Assembly: GCA_001983455.1 (NCBI GenBank) | Contig: LJDB01000047.1 | Location: 1 to 64,000 of the forward strand | Source: Candidatus Epulonipiscium fishelsonii | GTDB lineage: Bacteria > Bacillota > Clostridia > Lachnospirales > Cellulosilyticaceae | DNA: 64,000 nt | Reading direction: 5' to 3' | Position numbers and translations under genes: made by a program | In this document: positions 56,487-64,000 of the stretch, one piece after another | Layout of the letters: each line of letters opens with the position of its first letter | Position numbering within the stretch: position 1 is the stretch's first letter | Notes under the pieces: model-generated | The model's database searches: none | What the model was told of the DNA's origin: nothing | The model's input: the letters and a program-made list of their open reading frames with translations, nothing else

Positions 56487-58487
56487 ATGTGGAAGAACAT
56501 CTTCAGTGTATGCCCTTAAAACTTCACCCACACTCCAAGCTTGATTAAAACAGCCCTTTCCCTTATTTGCAATATCTCCATCAAAAATTTCTGCAATTCC
56601 ATTAATACACCCATCATTTAAATGTTGCAAAAATATAAGGCACATTTCTTCAGCTGTTGAGATAGCTTCTTTAGAATAATTATTTACCTTACAATACGCT
56701 GTAATAAATCCGCCTATTGGAAAGGCCCACGTTGTACCCATGTGATATGAAGCATCACGGTCATAGTGAGAACCGATGTATTCCTTTACAAATTTTGGGT
56801 CATCTGGAGAAAGTGTTCTCAATCCATATACATTATAAAGCTTTTTATATACTATTTGTACAATCTGCTTTTCTTGTTCTTGTGACATCATTCTATACGG
56901 CAATGATACAGCCCAAATTTGATTACATCTTATCTCTTCATTGGAAGCATCAATTACATCATATAAACAATGATTTTTCTCATTCCAAAACTTTTCTCTA
57001 AAAGATTTCCTCACTTTATCAGACAAGGCAATATACTCGGTACTATCTTTTTTAAAGTGTAGACTTAATTTTTCCATTACACATAGGGCATTATACCAAA
57101 GTGCATTTACTTCCACTGGTTTACCGTTTCTTGGAGTCACAACCCAATCCCCTATCATTGCGTCCATCCAAGTTAATTGACAGGTGCCATCACCAGCAAT
57201 AATAAGCCCATCCGTATCCATCCTAATTGCAAAGTCAGTACCATTTTTATATGCCTGAATAATGTCCTCTAAATGATGGTATAGTTTTTCTCTAACAAAT
57301 TCATAGTCATTTGTGTGTTTTAAATACATATCTACAGCGTAAAAATACCAAAGTGACCCATCAACAGTATTATACGCCAAATCTCCTACATGCTCTGAAA
57401 ATAAATTTGGTATAAGTCCATTTTTTACATACATAGCAAACGATTCTAAAACTTCACGTGCGTCATCATAACGCTTTGTGGCTAAAGTTATGCCATTAAA
57501 GGCAATCATTGTATCTCTTCCCCAATCAGCAAACCACGGAAATCCTGCTAGTATAGTCTTTAAGTTGGTTGATTTTCTTTGAGAAATAAAATTGTCCGCT
57601 GAAAGCACTAGTTTTTGTGCCAGCTCTTCTTCATAACCAGCAATGTCAAGTAGCTTTTCTAGCCTAGTTTTAAATTCCTTTACAATTTCAAAGCCATCTT
57701 TATTGTCTAGCTCTTCTATAGTACATTTAAAATAAAACTTCTTTGTTTCATTTGGCTTTAATTTAATACGCACTTCATAAGGTGTAAAATGTGAGTCAAG
57801 TCCTGATTTACCATTATCACGTTCATATTTATAGTAATGATTGTCTTCGTATACAAAGTTTGGGGATGTCATAAGGCTGGGTATTAAACGACGGTCTAAA
57901 TACTCTCCTTCTGACTTGTAAAACTGAATTTGTATATTTGGGTTATGTTTTGGCTTCAATTTTAAGATGTCACCATCGAGTTGCACCTCTAGTCCAATTG
58001 TGCTTGGGTGATTAAACCATTCATCCTTTTTATAATTAAATAGGGGTACTACATTTAGTTCAGCTTCATCAATTCCATTTTTTATTTCATAACATACTAC
58101 TACTGTGTTGCGTTCATATTCCATGCAAATTGTTTTTGTTATCTCTACATCTTCAATCTGATAAACGTATGTTGGCACTCCATCAAATACAAATTTCTTT
58201 AAATAGTTATGTCCTGTCTTTGGGTTTGTAATGTATGCTTGTGATGTTAAGTCATAGGATTTGCTACCAATTTGTATCTGCTCTTTGGTACGAGTAAATA
58301 CTAGCACTCGTTCTGAAGGAGGCTCTAGTGATCCAACAAGATATCCATGGTGAACACGATTTCCTCCTCCCAAAATTGTGCTACAAGAATATCCTCCAAT
58401 TCCATTGCTTAATAGCCACTCTCTATCATTTCCATATTCCATATCTCTAAAATATTGTGCTCCAAATTCATAATGTACTTTTTTCAT
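56478..58487 (-). CDS. bacterial glycogen debranching enzyme (amylo-alpha-1,6-glucosidase)
   Basis: 669-residue enzyme with an N-terminal GDE_N domain (LLSNGIGGYSCSTILGGGNRVHHGYLV) and a C-terminal (alpha/alpha)6 barrel of the GH133 type (AGFPWFADWGRDTMIAFNGI, GTCQLTWMDAMIGDWVVTPR, ASYHMGTTWAFPIGGFI). It removes alpha-1,6 branches in glycogen or related glucans; cytoplasmic. Start at 58487 has GGAGG seven bases upstream; the frame is open 57 bases further up without such a site. Monocistronic. Confidence 0.9.
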   Translation of the reverse strand: MKKVHYEFGAQYFRDMEYGNDREWLLSNGIGGYSCSTILGGGNRVHHGYLVGSLEPPSERVLVFTRTKEQIQIGSKSYDLTSQAYITNPKTGHNYLKKFVFDGVPTYVYQIEDVEITKTICMEYERNTVVVCYEIKNGIDEAELNVVPLFNYKKDEWFNHPSTIGLEVQLDGDILKLKPKHNPNIQIQFYKSEGEYLDRRLIPSLMTSPNFVYEDNHYYKYERDNGKSGLDSHFTPYEVRIKLKPNETKKFYFKCTIEELDNKDGFEIVKEFKTRLEKLLDIAGYEEELAQKLVLSADNFISQRKSTNLKTILAGFPWFADWGRDTMIAFNGITLATKRYDDAREVLESFAMYVKNGLIPNLFSEHVGDLAYNTVDGSLWYFYAVDMYLKHTNDYEFVREKLYHHLEDIIQAYKNGTDFAIRMDTDGLIIAGDGTCQLTWMDAMIGDWVVTPRNGKPVEVNALWYNALCVMEKLSLHFKKDSTEYIALSDKVRKSFREKFWNEKNHCLYDVIDASNEEIRCNQIWAVSLPYRMMSQEQEKQIVQIVYKKLYNVYGLRTLSPDDPKFVKEYIGSHYDRDASYHMGTTWAFPIGGFITAYCKVNNYSKEAISTAEEMCLIFLQHLNDGCINGIAEIFDGDIANKGKGCFNQAWSVGEVLRAYTEDVLPHKN

Positions 58488-58639
58488 GTCATTCCTCCAG
58501 TGTTTAATAAAGATATATATAATATATACCTGAAAATAGACCATCGTATAGGGGAAAATTGAGTTATAAACTTTCTTCTTAATATTTTTGTGACATCGAA
58601 AATATATTTTAAGTAGGACTTTAATAAGGGGGAATTTTA

Positions 58640-59983
58640 GTGGATTTAACAGAAGGAAGTATGCTTAAGAAGTTAGTAAAGTTAGCACTACCGATAATGG
58701 GAACATCATTTATACAAATGGCGTACAATATGATTGATATGATGTGGATAGGTAGAGTTGGTAGCGATGCTGTAGCAGCAGTTGGTACAGCAGGTTTTTT
58801 TACGTGGTTTGCATGGGCGTTAGTATTGCTCTCAAAAATTGGAGGAGAAGTAAAGATAGCACAATCTGTAGGAGAAGGTAATATTGCTAAAATAAAATCA
58901 TTTGCAGTAAGTTCTCTACAGCTTAATATCGTTGTAGCAATATTATATGGAGCGTTTATAATTATATTACATAAACCTTTAATTGGATTTTTCACTATGA
59001 CGGATGCTAATATTATACGTATGGCAGAAACATATTTAATTGTAATGGGTGTTGGAATGATTGTTATGTTTATAAATCCAATGTTAACATCAATTTTTAC
59101 AGGGCTAGGGGATAGCAAAACACCTTTCATAATGAATACAATTGGACTAATATTAAATATAGTCTTAGACCCAATCTTAATATTTGGCCTAGTAGGATTT
59201 CCAGAGTTGGGAGTTTTGGGAGCAGCTATTGCAACAGTTTTAGCACAAGTAGTTGTAACAGTTTGTTTTATTATTGCTCTAGCTAAAAGAAAAGAAGAAT
59301 ATTTAAAGTTAAATCTTTTAACTAAGCCTTGCTGGGAAGATATGAAGATTTTGACAAAGATAAGTTTGCCTATAGCAATTCAAAATGCTTTTTTTTCAAT
59401 GATTGGGATAGTGCTGGGAAGATTTGTTGCATCATGGGGGCCTATTCCTATTGCTGTGCAAAAAGTAGGTACTCAAATTGAGTCAATTTCATGGATGACT
59501 GCCGGTGGTATTTCAACTGCATTATCAACGTTTGTTGGTCAAAACTATGGTGCCCAAAAATATGATCGTATCGAAAAAGGTTTACAAATTACAATATTGC
59601 TTGCTACATTTGTGGGAATACTAGCAACAGTTTTGTTGATGGGATTTGGAGAAGAAATATTTGCTATGTTTATTCCTGAAGAAGAATCCATTTCACAAGG
59701 TGCAAACTACCTATATATTCTTGGATACTCACAAATTCTTATGTGCATTGAAATCACTATAGCAGGACTGTTTAATGGACTGGGAAAAACTTATATTCCT
59801 TCCGTTGTTCAAATTGTTATAACTATCTCAAGAATTCCTTTAGCGTACTGGGCATCCAAACCCCAATATTTGGGAATAGACGGAATTTGGTGGATTATTA
59901 CATTAACAGCTGCTTTAAAAGGCATAATAATGGTAGGACTATATATTTATCTAAAACGACAAGGTAAATTATATGCTTATTAA
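58640..59983 (+). CDS. MATE-family exporter
   Basis: 447-residue membrane protein with about twelve helices of the MATE family (opening MDLTEGSMLKKLVKLALPIMGTSF, then MIDMMWIGRVGSDAVAAVGTAGF). Starts with GTG at 58640 behind AAGGGGGAA. The gene overlaps the open frame of the next one, and the real start of that gene is 28 bases downstream, so they are probably co-transcribed. Substrate unknown. Confidence 0.9.
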   Translation: MDLTEGSMLKKLVKLALPIMGTSFIQMAYNMIDMMWIGRVGSDAVAAVGTAGFFTWFAWALVLLSKIGGEVKIAQSVGEGNIAKIKSFAVSSLQLNIVVAILYGAFIIILHKPLIGFFTMTDANIIRMAETYLIVMGVGMIVMFINPMLTSIFTGLGDSKTPFIMNTIGLILNIVLDPILIFGLVGFPELGVLGAAIATVLAQVVVTVCFIIALAKRKEEYLKLNLLTKPCWEDMKILTKISLPIAIQNAFFSMIGIVLGRFVASWGPIPIAVQKVGTQIESISWMTAGGISTALSTFVGQNYGAQKYDRIEKGLQITILLATFVGILATVLLMGFGEEIFAMFIPEEESISQGANYLYILGYSQILMCIEITIAGLFNGLGKTYIPSVVQIVITISRIPLAYWASKPQYLGIDGIWWIITLTAALKGIIMVGLYIYLKRQGKLYAY

Positions 59984-60011
59984 AAATACAAGAGATAGAA
60001 AGGGTTGTAGA

Positions 60012-61784
60012 ATGTTAGATAAATTGAAGCAAATATTGAAAGATAAAGGAATTTACGCTTATATGATTCCTTCAGCGGATTTTCATGGTAGTGAATATGT
60101 AGCAGAGTATTTTAGAGAGCGAGAATTTTTATCAAAGTTCACAGGATCCGCAGGGACTATGGTTATTACTCAAGATGAAATGGGGTTGTGGACTGATGGG
60201 CGATATTATATTCAAGCAGAACAACAGCTTGAAGGAACGGGAATAACGTTATTTAAAGCAGGCATGGAAGGGGTTCCAACTGTAATTGAATATCTTGCTC
60301 AGAATATGCCAAACGATAGCACATTTGCATTTGATGGTAGAGTCATCGGAATGGAAGAGGGCTTAAAACTAGAGAAAAAACTTAAGGATAAAAATATAAA
60401 AATACTATACGAAGAAGATTTAGTTGATCAAGTTTGGAATAATAGGCCAAGTTTGCCAAATGAGAAGGCTTATTTACTAGACGTAAAATATAGTGGAAAA
60501 TCCTTTAGTGATAAATTAAAAGATTTAAGAAAGACTATGGAATATGACGAAGTTACAAGCCATATAATTACTACCTTAGACGATATAGCTTGGTTGTTTA
60601 ATATGCGTGGCAATGATATAAAGTATAGTCCAGTAGTAATTTGTTACACAGTTATTGAGAAAGACCAAGTAATCTTATTTATAGACGAGACAAAATTAAG
60701 TCCAGAAATTAAGCAGGAATTTGCAAAAGAAAATGTATTATATAAACCATATAATGCAATATATGATTATGTTAAAAATTTAAGTGACGCAGTTTTAATT
60801 GACCCAACCAAAATTAATTATTCTATTTATAAAAATTTACCTGCATCAACTAAAAAAGTAACAAAACAAAATCCAACTATATTAAGTAAATCTATAAAAA
60901 ACCCAATTGAAATTGAAAACATTAGAAAGAGCCACTTGAGAGATGGGGTAGCTGTTACAAAATTTATATTTTGGCTAAAAAATAATATAGGAAAGATAGA
61001 AATAACCGAAATATCTGCTGCTGAAAAGATGGAAGAATTTAGAAGAGAACAAGAAAATTTTATTGAGCCTAGTTTTGAAACAATTTCAGCTTATGGAGCA
61101 AATGCCGTAATGGCTCATTATAGTGCAAAGCCAGATAATTGTGCTACATTGCAACCAAAAGGTTTGTACTTGATTGATTCAGGAGGACAGTATTTTGATG
61201 GTACGACTGATATAACTAGAACAATATCTCTAGGAGAAGTACCACAAAAAGCAAAGCAACATTTTACTGCCGTCTTAAGAGGAATGCTAAGCTTATCAAA
61301 TGCTAAATTTTTAAAAGGTGTAAGAGGAATTAATCTTGATATATTGGCTAGATCACCACTTTGGGAGCTAGGGCTAGACTATAGACATGGTACAGGACAT
61401 GGAATAGGGTTTCTATTAAATGTACATGAACCTCCAAATGGAATTAGATGGCAAATTGTACCTGAAAGAAATGATAGCTGTAAACTTGAAGTTGGTATGT
61501 TAACTTCAAACGAGCCAGCATTTTATGAAGAAGGTTCTCACGGAATTAGGATTGAAAATGAGATTGTTGTTCAAGAGTTCCAAAAAACAGAATATGGCCA
61601 ATTTTTGCACTTTGAGACTATGACATTTGTACCTATTGATCTAGATGCAATTGAAGCAAAATATATGACTGATCAAGAAAAGGGTTATTTAAATAATTAT
61701 CACTCAATGGTTTTTGAAAAAATATCACCTTATTTAACAGAAGAAGAATCAATTTGGTTAAAAAATTATACCCGAGAAATCTGA
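60012..61784 (+). CDS. Xaa-Pro aminopeptidase (aminopeptidase P, M24B)
   Basis: 590-residue cytoplasmic peptidase that removes N-terminal residues before proline. It has the long three-domain form with two creatinase-like N-terminal domains and a C-terminal pita-bread domain. Metal ligands: Asp in LIDSGGQYFDGTTDITRT (two), His in RHGTGHGIGFLLNVHE, Glu in LTSNEPAFYEEG and in RIENEIVVQE. The start at 60012 (AAAGGG upstream) is favoured over the TTG/ATG codons that overlap the MATE gene. Confidence 0.93.
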   Translation: MLDKLKQILKDKGIYAYMIPSADFHGSEYVAEYFREREFLSKFTGSAGTMVITQDEMGLWTDGRYYIQAEQQLEGTGITLFKAGMEGVPTVIEYLAQNMPNDSTFAFDGRVIGMEEGLKLEKKLKDKNIKILYEEDLVDQVWNNRPSLPNEKAYLLDVKYSGKSFSDKLKDLRKTMEYDEVTSHIITTLDDIAWLFNMRGNDIKYSPVVICYTVIEKDQVILFIDETKLSPEIKQEFAKENVLYKPYNAIYDYVKNLSDAVLIDPTKINYSIYKNLPASTKKVTKQNPTILSKSIKNPIEIENIRKSHLRDGVAVTKFIFWLKNNIGKIEITEISAAEKMEEFRREQENFIEPSFETISAYGANAVMAHYSAKPDNCATLQPKGLYLIDSGGQYFDGTTDITRTISLGEVPQKAKQHFTAVLRGMLSLSNAKFLKGVRGINLDILARSPLWELGLDYRHGTGHGIGFLLNVHEPPNGIRWQIVPERNDSCKLEVGMLTSNEPAFYEEGSHGIRIENEIVVQEFQKTEYGQFLHFETMTFVPIDLDAIEAKYMTDQEKGYLNNYHSMVFEKISPYLTEEESIWLKNYTREI

Positions 61785-61790
61785 TATCAT

Positions 61791-61815
61791 AAGGGCAAAT
61801 TTGCCCTTTCTTATT
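61791..61815 (+). terminator. intrinsic terminator after aminopeptidase P
   Basis: AAGGGCAAATTTGCCCTT (61791-61808) is a perfect palindrome followed by TCTTATTAT. Confidence 0.6.
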
Positions 61816-62019
61816 ATGTCATAAAAAAAATAAAAGTCTGCAATTATCATTTAATTATTTCTGATAAAGGATTTAGAATTTACGTTATTTAATATAATAT
61901 TATTAATTGTATTACTTTTTTCTGAAATAAAAATTAAATAAGAAATGACATAAGCTTCAAAATATTGTATAGTTAATTTGTAAATAGTAAATAGAGTAAA
62001 AGGAAGCGAGGAGTTTAGC

Positions 62020-62397
62020 ATGACATTTACAGAGGAAATGAATAGCCTAGAGGAAGAACTATGTAGTGTTTACAAAGCAAGTGATAATACTATAGATCTG
62101 GAGGAAGCAATTAGAAGAAAAGTGGAGTTATTATACAAAGAGTTTGAATCTTATCGAGAAGAAATTAGTAGTGTAAAAAAAGAATTAGATTATATTAGCA
62201 ACGAAGTAGATATTGCTCGTAAAGAAGCAGTTGCCGCTTATCACCTAGGAATGAAAGAAGGAGAAGTCAAGGGCAAAGTAGAACTATTATATAAAGAGTT
62301 TGAATATGAACCCAACAAAATATCTGATAATCTTAAAATAGATATTTTAATTGTAGATAAGATACTTGAAGATATGGAGAAAAACTTTTATTCATAG
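62020..62397 (+). CDS. small charged protein with Rpn-like tail
   Basis: 125-residue hydrophilic protein, helical with probable coiled coil in residues 35-75. The segment KVELLYKEFE occurs twice (about residues 31-40 and 87-96). The C-terminal half (GMKEGEVKGKVELLYKEFEY...ISDNLKIDILIVDKILEDM) looks like the tail of Rpn-family transposase-like proteins, as at 27021, but the nuclease domain is absent. Expression is credible: GCGAGGAG lies upstream of the ATG. It may be a freed tail or a regulatory partner of Rpn proteins; function unknown. Confidence 0.6.
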   Translation: MTFTEEMNSLEEELCSVYKASDNTIDLEEAIRRKVELLYKEFESYREEISSVKKELDYISNEVDIARKEAVAAYHLGMKEGEVKGKVELLYKEFEYEPNKISDNLKIDILIVDKILEDMEKNFYS

Positions 62398-62513
62398 AGC
62401 TCTTAGTATATACAAAATTATCCCTACGGATAAAAATGTCCATAATTGTTTTTTATGATTTTAAAATGTATAATAAGTTTATGAAAAACAATAAAATATT
62501 TGGAGGGATAATT

Positions 62514-63392
62514 TTGCACTATACAGGAGAAGTTTACCGTCACCCAATGGAAGCATATACACCGCTTTTAGAAGTAACAATAGGATGTTCCCACAACAAA
62601 TGTTCATTTTGCACGATGTATAGAAAAACACCGTTTAAGATGTCACCACTGGAACATATAAAAGAAGACTTAGAGGAACTGAAATCTTACGGAGGACATA
62701 TAGATAGAATTTACCTAGTAAATGCAGATCCATTTGTATTATCAGCAGAAAAGCTAATTATTATAGGAGAATTAATTAATAGTTACTTCCCAGAGATTAA
62801 GACTATAACAGGTTATGCTTCAATAAAAAATATAAAAAATAAATCTGTGGACGATTTAAAAAAAATGCGGGCACTGGGCTTTAATCAATTTCATATCGGA
62901 CTTGAAACTGCTTATGACCCTGCATTAAAAATGATGAACAAAGGCTTCACCAATGCAGAAGCTTATGAACAGTTGGATAAACTTGAACAAGCTGGAATTG
63001 AGTATGATGCACTTTTAATGCTTGGTGTGGCTGGGCGAGATGCTGGAATTGATAATACTAAGGCTACTATTGATTTACTTAGTAGGTACAAACCATATAT
63101 GATTTCTATCATGCCAACATCAGTGACACCAGGGAGTGAACTAGAGGAAATTTGTAATAGCGGAGATTACGTTGAACTTACGGAGAGAGAAATGTTGCTG
63201 GAAGAAATTAAATTTTTAGAGGCGTTGGATGTTGATGATGATTGCTTTTTCTTTGGCAGTCATAACTTTAATCTTGTTCCAGTAAGTGGCGAAATGAAAG
63301 ATAGAAACATTATGATATATAAGCTAAAGTTTGCACTTAAAACGTTATCCCCTAAAATTTTAGATAGCACAAAACCAAGGGGATCAATTTAA
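62514..63392 (+). CDS. radical SAM protein
   Basis: 292-residue radical SAM enzyme. The cluster-binding cysteines are in EVTIGCSHNKCSFCTMYR; spacing C-x4-C-x2-C differs from the textbook C-x3-C-x2-C. Further motifs: RIYLVNADPFVLS and GFNQFHIGLETAYD. Function beyond radical chemistry is not evident. The start is taken as the TTG at 62514, with TTTGGAGGG upstream and HYTGEVYRHP following; the frame is open to an ATG at 62436 but without a comparable site. Confidence 0.85.
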   Translation: MHYTGEVYRHPMEAYTPLLEVTIGCSHNKCSFCTMYRKTPFKMSPLEHIKEDLEELKSYGGHIDRIYLVNADPFVLSAEKLIIIGELINSYFPEIKTITGYASIKNIKNKSVDDLKKMRALGFNQFHIGLETAYDPALKMMNKGFTNAEAYEQLDKLEQAGIEYDALLMLGVAGRDAGIDNTKATIDLLSRYKPYMISIMPTSVTPGSELEEICNSGDYVELTEREMLLEEIKFLEALDVDDDCFFFGSHNFNLVPVSGEMKDRNIMIYKLKFALKTLSPKILDSTKPRGSI

Positions 63393-63398
63393 TATCAA

Positions 63399-63465
63399 AA
63401 GGGCGATCACTTACATCAACGTGCATCGCCCTTAAGATTTCCCTTAATTTTGAGGGAATTTTTTT
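63399..63465 (+). terminator. tandem hairpins, terminator after radical SAM gene
   Basis: First stem AAGGGCGAT/ATCGCCCTT-like (about 63404-63434). Second stem TTCCCT (63439-63444) with AGGGAA (63453-63458), followed by TTTTTTT. Confidence 0.75.
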
Positions 63466-63774
63466 CTATTTAATAGCTAGTAATATTATAATTGCACCAG
63501 AAACACCTAGGCAAACCCAAGAACCATAATTTAGTAGGCATAACACTAGGTGTGGCAATGCAGAAACTACCACAAGCAAAATTAACTTTATACAATTATT
63601 TTGTGTAAAAGATTTGGTAATAGCAAAATATAATATTACTGCGAATACTATTATTGAAAAGGCCACAAATCCCAAAGCATAATATGCAATTGGAGTTGCT
63701 GATAACGGATATAATGCCACAAAGCTAAGTACCGCAAAAATTACTGATACCCATAATGGATATTTTTTAATCAT
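63466..63774 (-). CDS. small hydrophobic membrane protein
   Basis: 102-residue protein with four hydrophobic helices and nothing else recognisable. Start at 63774 (MIKKYPLWVSV) has AAGGAGG upstream; the frame is open 27 bases further without a site. The gene overlaps the T-run of the convergent terminator. No family recognised. Confidence 0.6.
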   Translation of the reverse strand: MIKKYPLWVSVIFAVLSFVALYPLSATPIAYYALGFVAFSIIVFAVILYFAITKSFTQNNCIKLILLVVVSALPHLVLCLLNYGSWVCLGVSGAIIILLAIK

Positions 63775-63871
63775 ACTGATTTCCTCCTTAAAAAAATACA
63801 TACATATATATATATGTTCATAAATACTTAGTTATGTGCATTTAGTTATTATTGTAGGGAGGGATAGTATC

Positions 63872-64000
63872 ATGATATCTTTTGAAAAACTAGAAAGAGG
63901 AAATTTCAATATGTATTCACTTGATAAATTCAATCGTTATCAAGAAACACTAGTTAATTTGAGGTTTGTAAATGGTAGTTATGTATATGTGGATGAACCT
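63872..64000 (+). CDS. probable GNAT N-acetyltransferase, N-terminal part
   Basis: 43 codons at the window edge, starting at the ATG at 63872 behind GGGAGGG. The beginning, ISFEKLERGNFNMYSLDKF with NRYQETL and RFVNGSYVYVD, resembles small clostridial GNAT acetyltransferases; the acetyl-CoA site lies beyond the edge. Confidence 0.5.
   Translation, partial: MISFEKLERGNFNMYSLDKFNRYQETLVNLRFVNGSYVYVDEP

Overview
The window reads as chromosome of an AT-rich, Gram-positive anaerobe of the class Clostridia; I would guess a Lachnospirales-like lineage but cannot name a genus. The evidence is strong Shine-Dalgarno sites before nearly every gene, lipoprotein signal peptides, a secA-prfB pair with the prfB recoding site, a PurL with fused glutaminase domain, two flavodoxin-ferredoxin (EFR1-type) proteins, a bacitracin/lantibiotic-type immunity transporter with its own two-component system, and many oxygen-independent catabolic genes. 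No rRNA, tRNA, CRISPR array or prophage was found.

Layout. 1-0.7 kb holds a decayed IS607-type element (pseudogene tnpA, then the start of tnpB running off the edge). 0.8-7 kb holds a methyltransferase, secA, prfB (with +1 frameshift site) and a MATE exporter. 7-11.6 kb holds a two-component system whose kinase has lost its middle, divergent from a LanFEG-type ABC transporter with a phased operator. 11.6-26.6 kb is mixed metabolism: a membrane-fused alpha/beta hydrolase, a peptidase S9/amidohydrolase pair, a DUF4349 lipoprotein, two EFR1 proteins, ridA-lacZ, a MerR-like coiled-coil protein and an ABC-F ATPase. 27 kb holds a protein with an Rpn-type tail and a partial copy of its own 5' end. 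28-33.2 kb is purD-purL.

33.3-42.1 kb is a minus-strand transport operon containing both a TRAP system (DctM, DctP, DctQ) and a tripartite tricarboxylate (TTT) system (TctC, TctB, TctA), with a cyclase-family hydrolase and a metal-dependent amidohydrolase, preceded by a FadR-type GntR regulator. 42.2-54.6 kb is a catabolic island read on the minus strand: solute-binding-fold protein without signal peptide, two CaiB/BaiF CoA-transferases, MaoC hydratase, medium-chain dehydrogenase, ribose-type ABC transporter (RbsB, RbsA, broken RbsC), a repeat element, rhamnose-type mutarotase, amidohydrolase-2 lactonase, a frameshifted Gfo/Idh dehydrogenase and an MBL-fold hydrolase. It suggests non-phosphorylative oxidation of a (deoxy)sugar followed by CoA-linked dehydration of the acid, but it is visibly decaying: two broken genes and three separate repeat arrays. 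Its first gene diverges from uxaB (tagaturonate reductase), and both promoters carry the same operator-like motif, so island and hexuronate metabolism probably share a repressor encoded elsewhere.

56.5-64 kb holds a glycogen debranching enzyme, a second MATE exporter with an aminopeptidase P, a small protein with an Rpn-like tail, a radical SAM protein, a small membrane protein and the start of an apparent acetyltransferase. The most novel-looking parts are the 42-54.6 kb island with its shared operators, the mixed TRAP/TTT operon, and the 43-bp tandem repeat element with perfect 13-bp terminal inverted repeats at 45628-45917.
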